Below, one piece after another: positions 25,683 to 35,318 of a stretch of 64,000 bases of DNA. The DNA is from JAABVY01 sp964627935 (GTDB lineage Bacteria > Zixibacteria > MSB-5A5 > JAABVY01): contig CAZVLB010000018.1 in the NCBI GenBank assembly GCA_964627935.1, positions 24,581-88,580 of the forward strand, written 5' to 3'. How positions within the stretch are numbered: position 1 is the first letter of the stretch; the number at the start of each line of letters is the position of its first letter. Made by a program: the position numbers and the translations under genes. The notes under the pieces are model-generated. The model saw only the letters and a program-made list of their open reading frames with translations, was not told the origin of the DNA and made no database searches.

Positions 25683-27251
25683 ATGGGCTCATCCTTAGAC
25701 AGCGCTGAAAAGTTCAATATCGTTGTCATTGATGATGAAAAGTTCATCTGCGAGATCATTAAAGAAATCCTGGCCCGCGAGGAGTCATACAACTCCGAGT
25801 TTTTTGATTCGCCTCTGGAGGCCATGGATTATATCCGTACTCATCCGGTAGATCTCGTGCTTACCGATTTCTTTATGGGTAAGCATAGCGGAATGGACGT
25901 GCTCGAAACCACCCTCAAGTGGCATTCCGAGGCCATAGTCATTGTAATGACCGGCCACCCCACCATCGAAAACGTCATATCCGTTCTTAAGCTGGGAGCC
26001 TACGATTATATTGTTAAGCCCTTTAAGCTCGACACGCTGATGATGACAATCGAACGCGGCCTTAAAGCACAAAAACTGGCCAAGGAAAACTTACACCTGA
26101 AAAGCCTCGTCTCACTCTACCAGATTTCGGAGGCAATGGGCACGACTATTCACCTCAATTCACTTCTCGATCTGGTAATCGATTCGATTGTCAATGAATT
26201 TAACGCCGATCTCGTTTCTATCTCTCTCTGGGATTCGCATCGCGACCGTCTTACCCTGGAGGCCTATTACGGCGATGAAGCCGAGATCAAGCGCAATCCG
26301 CTCCTGGCCGGAAAATCGGAGATCAACTATACCGTCCTCAAAGAAGCCCGGCCGCAGGTAATTAACGAGCAGGAGAAGAGCAAAGACGATCCCTCCGATA
26401 CAAACGGAACCTATCTTTCGCTGGTCTGCCATCCTTTACTGGCGCAGGGCAATGTGATCGGTACATTGAACCTCCTGCGGCGAGGCAAATTCCAGCCGTT
26501 CTCAATGGGCGATGTGCATCTGCTCTGGATTCTGGCCTCAAAAGCCGCCAGTGCGATCGAAAATTCTCAGCTTTATCATGAGCTGGAAAAAGCCTATATC
26601 GGAACCGTGAGGGCTTTCGCCAATGCTGTTGAGGCGCGCGATAACTATACCCGCGGGCATACCGAAAGGGTATACAAGATAGCCTCCATGATGGCCGAGG
26701 AACTGGGCTGGAATGAAAAGCAGATGAAATACCTTTATATGGGATCGGTGCTGCATGACATCGGCAAAATCGGTGTGCCCGACAGCATCCTGAATAAGCC
26801 CGGCAAATTTACGGCGGAAGAACTGGCCACCATGAGAATGCATCCCGAAACCGGAGTAAAGATGCTCGAGGGCGTGCCCATGCTGGAACCGGCATTGCCC
26901 TACATTCTCTATCATCATGAGCATTATGACGGCAGCGGCTATCCGCTGGGACTCAAGGGCACAAATATTCCCGTAGAAGGAAGAATCCTGGCAATAGCTG
27001 ATACCGTAGATGCGATCCTGACAAATCGCCCATATCGCATGGGGGCTTCCATAAACAAAGTCTCGGATGAACTGGTGCGCTGTAGCGGCAAGCAGTTCGA
27101 TCCCGGGCTGGTTGAATTATTCCTGAAAATCATCCGCAATGATAATTCCCGGCTGGCCGAAATCTACGGTGAAGTCGAGGAAGTCAGTGAAGATAAAATT
27201 AATCCTGCCGTCTCTAAACAACAAGTCCTGAAGATGCCGACTAACCCATAG
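25683..27251 (+). CDS. Response regulator with GAF and HD-GYP domains (c-di-GMP phosphodiesterase)
   Basis: This cytosolic protein of 522 residues has three domains. The receiver (about 10-130) carries the phospho-accepting Asp62 in LTDFFMG, the Thr in VMTGH and Lys112 in VKPF. A GAF domain (about 150-300) comes next. The HD-GYP domain (about 315-490) has HTERV, VLHDIGKIGVPDSILNKPG, HPETGVKML, HHEHYDGSGYPLGLKG and ADTVDAILTNRPYR, all expected metal and substrate residues. HD-GYP enzymes break down cyclic di-GMP, which controls motility, pili and surface life; a pilus locus lies 14 kb downstream. Its stop overlaps that of the convergent protease gene by 11 bases. Confidence 0.93.
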   Translation: MGSSLDSAEKFNIVVIDDEKFICEIIKEILAREESYNSEFFDSPLEAMDYIRTHPVDLVLTDFFMGKHSGMDVLETTLKWHSEAIVIVMTGHPTIENVISVLKLGAYDYIVKPFKLDTLMMTIERGLKAQKLAKENLHLKSLVSLYQISEAMGTTIHLNSLLDLVIDSIVNEFNADLVSISLWDSHRDRLTLEAYYGDEAEIKRNPLLAGKSEINYTVLKEARPQVINEQEKSKDDPSDTNGTYLSLVCHPLLAQGNVIGTLNLLRRGKFQPFSMGDVHLLWILASKAASAIENSQLYHELEKAYIGTVRAFANAVEARDNYTRGHTERVYKIASMMAEELGWNEKQMKYLYMGSVLHDIGKIGVPDSILNKPGKFTAEELATMRMHPETGVKMLEGVPMLEPALPYILYHHEHYDGSGYPLGLKGTNIPVEGRILAIADTVDAILTNRPYRMGASINKVSDELVRCSGKQFDPGLVELFLKIIRNDNSRLAEIYGEVEEVSEDKINPAVSKQQVLKMPTNP

Positions 27252-28344
27252 CGATTCGAATTGGTACCGGCATAAATGTGAGAACAAAAACTGCTATCGC
27301 AATCCAGCCCAGGATTTTTCTGGTACGGCCCAGCTCGGCGGTGTCATCGAGGGTGGGCGGATGTTTGAGCTTTATAATCACTGCAGCCAGAAATGCCCAC
27401 AGGAACCATCCCGGCCAGAGAAAGCCCAGCCCCACCATTGCGGCCAGGACGAGCCAGGCCAAAATCGTCTGGATCTTTTTGCCGAAAAGCGCATAGATAA
27501 TATGCCCGCCGTCAAGCTGTCCCACAGGCATTAAATTCAACATCGTCACAAACAACCCGACCCATCCGGCAAACATATACGGATTGATTATAATTATATG
27601 CCCTTCCGGCGCCGGCGAAATGAACAGCATGCGCAGGAAATCATACAAAAGAGAATGCCCGATGGAAAAACCGAAACCGTCCTCAAAACCCTCCGGAATC
27701 GGAATCGCCTCGGCCTTCATGAAACCTATACTCAAAACAACAATGGCCGGCAGTATTCCCGCCAGTGGCCCGGCCGCGCCGACATCAAAAAGCTGACGGC
27801 GGTTTTTAAACGGCGAACGGGATTTTATCACTGCCCCCAAAGTGCCGATCAATACCGGCGCGGGAATAAAATAGGGCAGGCTGACATCAGCCTTATGCAT
27901 CCGCCCGGCAATATAATGCCCGAATTCATGGAAGATCAGAATCACCATCAGAGAAATGGCAAAGATCAAACCGCTTTTCATCAGGCTGATATCCCGGAAA
28001 ATCTCAGGCCCATATTCGAGATAATAGCTGTAAGCCAGGATCATCGAAATAAATGCCAGCACAAAAAGCAGGATATTGAGCCAGGGGATTTTCTTTTTGC
28101 GGGGACGAATATCACGCGAAAGAATCAACAGCGAATCGTTATCGCGATAATAGCTCAGGTAAAAGCCGGCCTCGAAAGCCCTGCGCGAAAGCTCACTCTG
28201 CCATTCGGGTGATCTCGAAAATGGTGAGGTCCTGAATATCAGGTCCTTGCCCCGATGATACAATGCATCTATGGCGCAATACTGGTTAATGATGGGAGAG
28301 AGGACCCTGCCCGCCTCTCTGAGTTCATTTTGCTGATCCGGCAT
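27241..28344 (-). CDS. Site-2-type intramembrane metalloprotease (M50 family)
   Basis: This is an integral membrane protein of 367 residues. About 85 soluble N-terminal residues precede six or seven membrane segments. The zinc motif HEFGH (His139, Glu140, His143) lies in the second helix and the third ligand motif is NLMPVGQLDGGH. SPFKNRRQLFDVGAAGPLAG between them is typical of the archaeal and cyanobacterial-type M50 group that lacks a PDZ domain. Such enzymes cut substrates within the membrane in regulated proteolysis; the substrate here is unknown. The Shine-Dalgarno is weak. The gene ends inside the stop region of the HD-GYP gene. Confidence 0.9.
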   Translation of the reverse strand: MPDQQNELREAGRVLSPIINQYCAIDALYHRGKDLIFRTSPFSRSPEWQSELSRRAFEAGFYLSYYRDNDSLLILSRDIRPRKKKIPWLNILLFVLAFISMILAYSYYLEYGPEIFRDISLMKSGLIFAISLMVILIFHEFGHYIAGRMHKADVSLPYFIPAPVLIGTLGAVIKSRSPFKNRRQLFDVGAAGPLAGILPAIVVLSIGFMKAEAIPIPEGFEDGFGFSIGHSLLYDFLRMLFISPAPEGHIIIINPYMFAGWVGLFVTMLNLMPVGQLDGGHIIYALFGKKIQTILAWLVLAAMVGLGFLWPGWFLWAFLAAVIIKLKHPPTLDDTAELGRTRKILGWIAIAVFVLTFMPVPIRIAMG

Positions 28345-28384
28345 TCTTCAAAGTCGCTTCTTTCGCCCGAAACTGAAACTACTC

Positions 28385-28420
28385 AAAAAAAAAGGGAAAG
28401 CAAGTAAAACTTGCTTTCCC
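28385..28420 (-). terminator. Intrinsic terminator after the PQQ-propeller/dockerin gene
   Basis: A perfect 11-bp stem GGGAAAGCAAG/CTTGCTTTCCC with loop TAAAA is followed by a run of nine T in the minus direction. Confidence 0.9.
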
Positions 28421-28445
28421 TGATTCAATCTATAGGTAAGAATGA

Positions 28446-31400
28446 TTACCTAACGATAAAATCGCCCTTAGGAAGCGGGCCGCCCATGAACAGATAGTCA
28501 TACAGATACTGAACGTCATCAGCATCAATCTGACCGTCGACATTGACATCGCCCAGGTACAGGAACGGATACGGTGAGCATCCACAGCCTGCAACATAGC
28601 AGTTCAGCACGCACAGGTCGAGCAGGTCAACAACGTTATCGTTATTGACATCGCCGCGGCCAAAGCCTGCGAACTTGTTGGCGAAGTTCATCAGGTCAGC
28701 GACTTCGTCATCGGGTACGGCGGCGCCGGTCAGACCGAACATCACAAGACCGCCTCTGAGGACTTCGTCACCATCGACAAACTGCTTGTCGGCAACCAGA
28801 ATCGCGGACATATCCTGACCGGGGTTGGTTCCAACCTCGGTACCCGGATAGTAGCAATCGGTATACGGCGGGCAGTCATCGACGTAGTTGAAGAATGAAT
28901 CGATAATGATGTTGTCATAGACAACCGGATCGTTGGCGATCTGGTAAGTACCATAGGCGCCCACGGTCGGTGTGTTGTCAGTGAACAGATTTCCAGCCAT
29001 AGGCACAAAGCCCATACCATACTGGAAGTTCTGATTACCATCATCGTACATTCTGTAAGCGCTGGCACCGTTTCCGATCAGGCCCTTACCAACGTTTGCA
29101 CCAAAGTTGGCGACATCCCAGTCAGACCAGGTGCCCCAGTACAGATCGGCAGGAAGCGGATCGGATCCGCGGTTAGCGATTTCAACATAGACATACTTGA
29201 AGTTGGCGAAATCGTCATCGAATACACCGTATTCCTTGATGAACATCTCAAGGCCGGGTGTGTTAGCGGCATCAAACTGACCGGTGGCCTGATCCTTCAA
29301 CGAATCGATGAAGGAGGCGCTGAAGACTTCACCTGTGACGGTTCTGTCAAGGCCGGTAGCATTGTAGATGTCTTCGCTAATCGGATCGATTACGCACTCG
29401 CTGTTGGGCTCAAAGTGATTGTAGCCCGAACCAGATTCTTCAACCCAGACCATGTGATCATCTTCGTAACCATAGAAGAACGAATGGTGATACAGGAAGT
29501 CGGTGAAGTCATCGATCATGAATGCATCCGAAGGACCACCTGTTGAGTTCCAGCCGGCGTTAGTTACATAAGCCGTGTTTGTGCCGGTACCCATCGAGAT
29601 GTAATCATCGCAGAATGCATAACCTTTAACCGCAACAACAGTAACAGAAGCAAGCGGATCAGTATGAGGATAGGTTTCTTCAACTTCAGGATTATAATCT
29701 GGATCGTCAGCGTCTATCAGAACTTCGAATGGGTTGGTACCACGATTCATCAGAGCAGGATCAAGAACGAATTCCTGATTGTGAACCGAAGCGGCAGGGA
29801 GGACGCCCGAAACAGTGGTCACGCCGCCCGGGAATCTGACAAAGTCAGCAGCCAGGCTGGTGGTACCCTGATCGGTGTTCTTCTCGACCGACGGTGTCAA
29901 AGCTCTGTTGTCAAGCAGGGCAACCGTCTCAGGTGAGAGCAGACCCTTCTTAACATCGGTGGCAACCTTTGCAAGGTTTGAAGGCTGGTTAATGTTATTC
30001 GACTTGGCAGTCACGATTTCCATATCCCAGGTCATGGCGGCGGAGCCGATATTGGCAAACATATCGCCGAAACGTGACTGGGGATAGGAATCCACGAATG
30101 ATACCGCACCGAGCGTTACGATCGGATCGGGTACATACAGACGCGGACGGTCGGGACCGATGTCGAAGCAGAAGACCTTACCATAGCCATTGCCGTAAGC
30201 CGAAGCGAATGTTGTCACGATCACATAATCATGATCAGCATATTCGGCAATAGCGGTTCCCAGAACATCATCCGAGAACTTGTATTTCAGCAATTCATCG
30301 CCGGTCTGGTGATCGAAGATCCTCCAGGTATCATTGATTGTGAATCCGGCGAAGATATACGGGTCGCATGTGACAGCGTACGAGCAGGATGAGGTCTCCC
30401 AGTAGGGACCGCCGCCTGAAGGTACATAGAGGTCAAACACGTCGCCGACCCAGGTAAGGCTTCCGCCATAGCTGAACTGCTTGAATGAAGCATTCGCTGT
30501 GCTTCCATAGAAGAACCAGAACGATGAATGTGAACCACCGACAGTGACCCTCTCCCACGGGAAGGGAGCGGCTGTGGGGTTGACAAAGTACGGGTTCATG
30601 GTCAGGAAAGCACCGCCCCAGACGTCTGTCAGATCAGCCGCCGAACGGGCATGCAGAATACCTTCATTGTAGCCGCTCGAGCCGAGGCCCACGCCGGTGT
30701 TACCGTTGATAAACAACACGCCTTCATTGGCATCGTATACAGGAGCGGTTACAAAACCTTCCGCATATGTGTCAAAGCCGGCATAGGTGTAAAGGGTGGC
30801 ACCCGTGGCGCCATCCAGCTTATAAACGGAACCGCCGACTGCAGGCGCGGCAAAAACATAACCGTCGGATGTGCCGACAAAAATGTCGGTTCCGTCGGAT
30901 GACGGTGAGAGCCAGATACCGTTATCGAGTGTGACGTTCCACACATCGGTACCTGTCAATGCGTTCAAGGCATAGAACTCACCGAAGCTTGTACCAAAGT
31001 ACACATTGCCGTTGGCTACGACTGAGCTGGTATACTGGACCTCACCGGTCAGGCCGCCAATGCCGCCTGGGAGACCGGAACCGAGAACCTGATGCCTGAC
31101 CCAGATGGTATCACCTGTGTTGGCATCGGCGCAGACAAAGCCCTCGTCAAGAGTGCGTTTGCCTGTACCAAAGTATACATAGCCGTTGTCGTAAGTCGGT
31201 GTGACTCTAAGGTTGTTGGTAGTAGCGTGCATAAACGCGGCGTAATCCGGGTGAGTAAAGGTGTTCCAGATTTCAGTTCCGGTATACAGATCGAGTGCAA
31301 CAACCCCATCGTAATAAGCAATAAATACCTTTTCATCAGCAATTACGGGATGTCCCCAGGTTATGAAATAGTCAACCTGGTGCTCCCACAGTTTTCTGAA

Positions 31401-32219
31401 GTTGGTAAGGTCGCCAATGGTATTGGTGGTGTAGCCGGTTCTTCCATCGTTCTGCTGGAAGGTCGGCCACTCCTGGTTACCAGGGCAGGTGTAGGAAGGC
31501 TGTTCACAGCAAATATCCGCGAATATAACCATATTCAGGAATTCGCTTCCGCCGCAACTAGCTAACCAGCTGTAGCCCGGGATGGATTTGAAGAATGCAA
31601 CCGCTCTCCACTGCTCATCCGTGGTACATGTACCGGGAGTTGAGCATGTGGTCAGGTCGTCTTCACCCAAAATCCACCAGACATCTGTGGCATTTGTGGG
31701 CTCGAGTACTACGAATACGTCTTCACCGATATTGAAGTTTGCACCTCCGGGAATCGGGACGTAGGTGAAGTTGGAAAGTGCAATATCCGCAAACGGAACA
31801 TCAACCGTGAAGATCAATGAGCCGGGATCCGGAAGATCACCATCAGGCTGAACTTCTCCATAGACCGAGACTCTCAGATCGCCGGTCGGATAATCCGCGG
31901 GACTTGCATAGAAGTCATAAACCAGAAAAGCAACTTCATTAACGTAGCACTGTTCCACTGTGGTGGGACTAAAGCGCATGCCAACCGAGCCCAGACCGTA
32001 ACCGGCATCATTGCTAAACGGCACGACATAGGCCCAGGCTTCGCATGTGAAGTCCTGGAAACCACAATCTACAGCTGTAGGTTTAAGCGGAGGAATTTGC
32101 TGAGCACCAACCCTGACGGCCTGGTCGGAAACCAGAAGATCGCCGGGGTTGTCAGCGAATACCAGATTACCAACTAGAAAACTCAGAGCAATTAATGCAA
32201 TTAAGAGTTTTTTAATCAT
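28446..32219 (-). CDS. Large secreted PQQ-like beta-propeller protein with C-terminal dockerin
   Basis: This exported protein of 1257 residues has a signal peptide (about residues 1-22) and a jelly-roll-like N-terminal region (about 40-235) with many aromatic residues and cysteines. A PQQ-type propeller covers about 240-700 with blade motifs such as VVALDLYTGTEIWN, VCADANTGDTIWV and FYALNALTGTDVWN. The region after it (about 720-1170) contains no domain I recognise. The last 80 residues are a dockerin pair, GRGDVNNDNVVDLLDLC and LGDVNVDGQIDADDVQYLYDY. The propeller keeps the repeat pattern, but cofactor or substrate binding cannot be judged. AAGGAGG stands before the ATG. It has a long leader with a strong promoter and a strong terminator, consistent with high expression. 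Confidence 0.85.
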   Translation of the reverse strand: MIKKLLIALIALSFLVGNLVFADNPGDLLVSDQAVRVGAQQIPPLKPTAVDCGFQDFTCEAWAYVVPFSNDAGYGLGSVGMRFSPTTVEQCYVNEVAFLVYDFYASPADYPTGDLRVSVYGEVQPDGDLPDPGSLIFTVDVPFADIALSNFTYVPIPGGANFNIGEDVFVVLEPTNATDVWWILGEDDLTTCSTPGTCTTDEQWRAVAFFKSIPGYSWLASCGGSEFLNMVIFADICCEQPSYTCPGNQEWPTFQQNDGRTGYTTNTIGDLTNFRKLWEHQVDYFITWGHPVIADEKVFIAYYDGVVALDLYTGTEIWNTFTHPDYAAFMHATTNNLRVTPTYDNGYVYFGTGKRTLDEGFVCADANTGDTIWVRHQVLGSGLPGGIGGLTGEVQYTSSVVANGNVYFGTSFGEFYALNALTGTDVWNVTLDNGIWLSPSSDGTDIFVGTSDGYVFAAPAVGGSVYKLDGATGATLYTYAGFDTYAEGFVTAPVYDANEGVLFINGNTGVGLGSSGYNEGILHARSAADLTDVWGGAFLTMNPYFVNPTAAPFPWERVTVGGSHSSFWFFYGSTANASFKQFSYGGSLTWVGDVFDLYVPSGGGPYWETSSCSYAVTCDPYIFAGFTINDTWRIFDHQTGDELLKYKFSDDVLGTAIAEYADHDYVIVTTFASAYGNGYGKVFCFDIGPDRPRLYVPDPIVTLGAVSFVDSYPQSRFGDMFANIGSAAMTWDMEIVTAKSNNINQPSNLAKVATDVKKGLLSPETVALLDNRALTPSVEKNTDQGTTSLAADFVRFPGGVTTVSGVLPAASVHNQEFVLDPALMNRGTNPFEVLIDADDPDYNPEVEETYPHTDPLASVTVVAVKGYAFCDDYISMGTGTNTAYVTNAGWNSTGGPSDAFMIDDFTDFLYHHSFFYGYEDDHMVWVEESGSGYNHFEPNSECVIDPISEDIYNATGLDRTVTGEVFSASFIDSLKDQATGQFDAANTPGLEMFIKEYGVFDDDFANFKYVYVEIANRGSDPLPADLYWGTWSDWDVANFGANVGKGLIGNGASAYRMYDDGNQNFQYGMGFVPMAGNLFTDNTPTVGAYGTYQIANDPVVYDNIIIDSFFNYVDDCPPYTDCYYPGTEVGTNPGQDMSAILVADKQFVDGDEVLRGGLVMFGLTGAAVPDDEVADLMNFANKFAGFGRGDVNNDNVVDLLDLCVLNCYVAGCGCSPYPFLYLGDVNVDGQIDADDVQYLYDYLFMGGPLPKGDFIVR

Positions 32220-32756
32220 TTACTTCCTCCTTAAAGACTTAGGAAAAATAGACTGAGCGCTAACCCTAAACCAATAATTACATCGGTTTCCAACAAGGTT
32301 TGAATTAATCGGCTGCATTACTCCGAGCAACTTTTGCCTTATTGCGTCGCTAATCCAGATTATCTTGTCTAGGGATTTTGAATCAGCGATCCTGGGTCAA
32401 CAGCTTTAATTCCTAAATTACGGAGTCGGGTTTCCCGGTTCAGTCTTGTTTACCGGGGTTCCCATTTGGTCAGTATCAAAAGCTTTTTCTAAATTCTTTT
32501 ATCGCCTCAGATCCTCTTGTTACCTCCTTAGGTAAATAAGAAGTGATTGAATACGTTTACTCTTTCAAAAGTAGTTATGATAAAAGAATTGAGGTAAAGA
32601 TAAAGAAGACGTAACTCGCCCTATGCGTACCCGTCTTGTTTTTTGTGGGTTCGTTAGTAGCAACTTACTTAAAGAAGAAGCATAATCTGTAAAAAGTCAT
32701 TATCCGTTGCTTATCAAGCCATTAATTCGCAGCGGACAATTTCTCAAGCCGCTATC
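32220..32756 (-). other. Leader of about 530 bases of the PQQ/dockerin gene
   Basis: This is the stretch between the predicted start of transcription and the start codon. It contains no open frame with a Shine-Dalgarno and start codon that I can support. It has a possible stem CCCGGT/ACCGGG (about 32434-32457) followed by GGGAAACCCGACTCCG, and several AT-rich parts. An AAGGAGG at about 32523-32529 (minus sense) has no start codon after it. I could not assign it to a riboswitch family. The right-hand part (up to 32913) must also hold the promoter of the divergent ATPase gene; I see no clear one. Confidence 0.45.
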
Positions 32757-32784
32757 AGTTTAACATTTTTATCTTTTTTGTCAA
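32757..32784 (-). promoter_or_regulatory. sigma-70-type promoter for the PQQ-propeller/dockerin gene
   Basis: On the minus strand TTGACA (32784-32779) and TAAACT (32762-32757) are 16 bases apart, with an A-rich spacer. It lies 537 bases before the start codon. Confidence 0.6.
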
Positions 32785-32913
32785 GTGCAAAATTTAAACT
32801 TATCACGCTTTTCTCCTTATTTTTCGGGGGCTTACACGATTCTAACATTATTATTGAAGCCGCCTTTTTAAAAGGGATTGCCAAATCATCAGAAGCGTTT
32901 TATTTTCAGACCT

Positions 32914-35301
32914 ATGATTATCACCAGGATCAGGGCACAGAATTTCCGCAAATACATCGATCTCGACCTGAGCCTGCCACAGGGCGTAATCGGCGTGATC
33001 GGCAAAAACGGCGCGGGAAAGTCGACTATGCTGGAATTAATCGCCTGGCTCCTGTACGGCAGTCCCGGGATCAAGACCAAAAACGAAGAGGTCTACCCTG
33101 ATTTTATGGATGAGGGCGGGGAAACCGCCGGTGTGCTCGATTTCGAGGTCTCCGGGGTGGGCTATCATGTCGAGCGATCCATGAAGTCAACCAAAAGCGG
33201 AGCAATGCTTTATGCCGAAGACAATGTGATCGCCTCAAGCACCAAAGAGGTCAATGAGGAGGTCGAAAAGATTACCGGCATGGATTTCAAGGCCTTCCAG
33301 ACATCTTTCTATACCCGCCAGAATGAGCTCAATCTGCTGGGATCACTAAGGCCCGCCGATCGCAGCAAACGGCTGGAGGAGATGCTGGGCCTGCAAAGAA
33401 CCAATGTTATCATTGATAATATTAAGGGCGATCTGCGTTCACTGGAGGGGGAAAAACGGGGCCTGGAACAGGCGCTGGAGCAGGAAGAGGAGTTGAAACT
33501 GCGGCAGAATACCGCGGAACTACTGCTCAGGGATGCGCGCGAATCGATTAAACCGTTGCAGGAAAAGCACAAAGAGCTGGAGGAAAAGCTCCGCAAAGAA
33601 AAAACCGGTCTGCAACAACAGGAGAATCTGCGGGAAGAATATAAAACCCTATCGTCAAAACTGGCAGTAAAACAGGAAAGTAAACGGACCGCCTCGGAGA
33701 GAATCGGCGAACTGGAGCGGACAATAGCGGATATCGAGTCGCAACGGGAACGCTTTGAACAGCTCAAAGGCCAGGTCGCGCCATTGGATCAGCTTAAGAT
33801 CAGCCTCGAGAAACTCGAGGAGGACCGCATAAAGCACAGCGCCCGTGCCGATAAAGAAAATCAGATTAAAGAGTTACAGGAAATTCTCAAAAGTCAGGAA
33901 AAACGCGGCAAGGACCTTCGTGACAGACTGGAAAAACTGCAGGATCAATCAGGTGAAATAGTAATTATTAATGATAATATCAAGAAATTGTCCGAAACGC
34001 TCGAAAAGTCGCGATCCAGTCTGTCTGACCTGAAAGTCGAGCTTTCCGGCACCGAGGGGAGCCTGAAACAGCTTGAGGATCAGATGGGCCAGATTGCCGA
34101 ATTGGGCCCCGAGGCGGTCTGCAGTTTCTGCTTAAGGCCATTTGGCGAAGAAAAAGAGGATATAGTCGGCCATTTCGAGTCGGAAATTGAAAAGCTGAAA
34201 GAGCGTCAAAAAAAAGCCACAAAGGCTTACAATGAAAAATCGGCGGAAATAGATAAGCTCAAGCAGGAAAAAGAGCTGGCAGAAGCTCATAGGGCCCGTC
34301 TGGAGGAAACCCAGAGGCAGTTTGTATCCTGTTCGGGCGAAATCAAGGGGTTGCGTGACGAGTTTAAGGCCAACCGCGACCGTCTGATCCGCCTGGAAAG
34401 CGAATATGAGCAAGTCAAACATGTCGAATTCGATGATAAGCGGTTCCTGGAACTGAAAAAGCGTGTCGGCGAGCTGACCGACAGGAAATCGGAACTGGCC
34501 CGTATCGGCGAGCGACTCTCCGGCCTGGAGAAACTCAAAGCCGAATATAAGAACTGGTCCGATAAAACAGCTATTATTATTGATAATATTAAAGAGGTCG
34601 AGGAGGAAATCAGCCGGCTTGAATTCTCCGAAGATAAATATAAAGAGATCCGTGCGCGATTCGAGAAGCTCGAAGAGAGCTACCATCAAACCGAACGCGA
34701 GCTGGCCGAGAACACCAAGCAAATCGCCGTGCGCGAAAATGACATCAAAAATATCAGCGAGCGGCTGACAGCAATCCATAAGGCCCGCGAAAAAATCAAG
34801 CAGCTTTCCGGCCAGATAGTCTATCTGCACACCCTGATAGATCTCTTAAAGGAGCTGAAAACATATCTGGCGCAACGGATTCGTCCCACACTCGCGGCCC
34901 TGGCCTCGAATCTGCTGGATTATATGTCCGACGGCAAGTTCAGCGAACTTGAACTCAATCCGGATTATGATATATTGATTCGTGACTACGGCGAATTATG
35001 CGAACTGAACCGTTTTTCGGGCGGAGAACAGGATCTGGCCAACCTCAGCCTGAGACTGGCGATTTCCCGCCTGCTGGCCCAGAACTCATTGCTGGAGAAA
35101 GGTTTTTTGATTTTGGACGAGGTTTTTGGCAGCCAGGATAATTTCCGCAAAGAAAACATCATGGGCGCAATCGCCGGGTTGCAGGACTTTTTCAAGCAGA
35201 TTTTTATCGTAACTCATGTGGAGGATATCAAAGAAGCGGTGCAGACATTGATCACGATCGAGGAAACCCCTCAGGGCTCCAGCCTGATCACAGTAGAATA
35301 A
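32914..35301 (+). CDS. SbcC/Rad50-like SMC-type ATPase
   Basis: This 795-residue protein is a DNA double-strand-end processing ATPase of the Rad50/SbcC type. The ATG at 32914 gives the classic start MIITRIRAQNFRKY; an upstream in-frame TTG is rejected. Walker A is GKNGAGKST (residues 30-38). QTSFYTRQNELNLL is followed by long coiled coil, interrupted by the zinc hook Cys403-Ser-Phe-Cys406. The second coil leads to the signature FSGGEQDLANLSLR and Walker B GFLILDEVFGSQD. It is somewhat shorter than E. coli SbcC (about 1050). The nuclease partner (SbcD/Mre11) is not adjacent. Instead an SNase-type nuclease begins 17 bases after the stop. Confidence 0.9.
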   Translation: MIITRIRAQNFRKYIDLDLSLPQGVIGVIGKNGAGKSTMLELIAWLLYGSPGIKTKNEEVYPDFMDEGGETAGVLDFEVSGVGYHVERSMKSTKSGAMLYAEDNVIASSTKEVNEEVEKITGMDFKAFQTSFYTRQNELNLLGSLRPADRSKRLEEMLGLQRTNVIIDNIKGDLRSLEGEKRGLEQALEQEEELKLRQNTAELLLRDARESIKPLQEKHKELEEKLRKEKTGLQQQENLREEYKTLSSKLAVKQESKRTASERIGELERTIADIESQRERFEQLKGQVAPLDQLKISLEKLEEDRIKHSARADKENQIKELQEILKSQEKRGKDLRDRLEKLQDQSGEIVIINDNIKKLSETLEKSRSSLSDLKVELSGTEGSLKQLEDQMGQIAELGPEAVCSFCLRPFGEEKEDIVGHFESEIEKLKERQKKATKAYNEKSAEIDKLKQEKELAEAHRARLEETQRQFVSCSGEIKGLRDEFKANRDRLIRLESEYEQVKHVEFDDKRFLELKKRVGELTDRKSELARIGERLSGLEKLKAEYKNWSDKTAIIIDNIKEVEEEISRLEFSEDKYKEIRARFEKLEESYHQTERELAENTKQIAVRENDIKNISERLTAIHKAREKIKQLSGQIVYLHTLIDLLKELKTYLAQRIRPTLAALASNLLDYMSDGKFSELELNPDYDILIRDYGELCELNRFSGGEQDLANLSLRLAISRLLAQNSLLEKGFLILDEVFGSQDNFRKENIMGAIAGLQDFFKQIFIVTHVEDIKEAVQTLITIEETPQGSSLITVE

Positions 35302-35318
35302 GTGTTATTATTGATAAT

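Noticed and set aside
32290..32350. Possible cyclic di-GMP (GEMM) riboswitch in the leader of the PQQ/dockerin gene, from GACGCAA, GGCAAAA and GCAGCCG on the minus strand
   Set aside because: The pieces occur in the wrong order, and the paired stems and tetraloop of the GEMM consensus cannot be formed.
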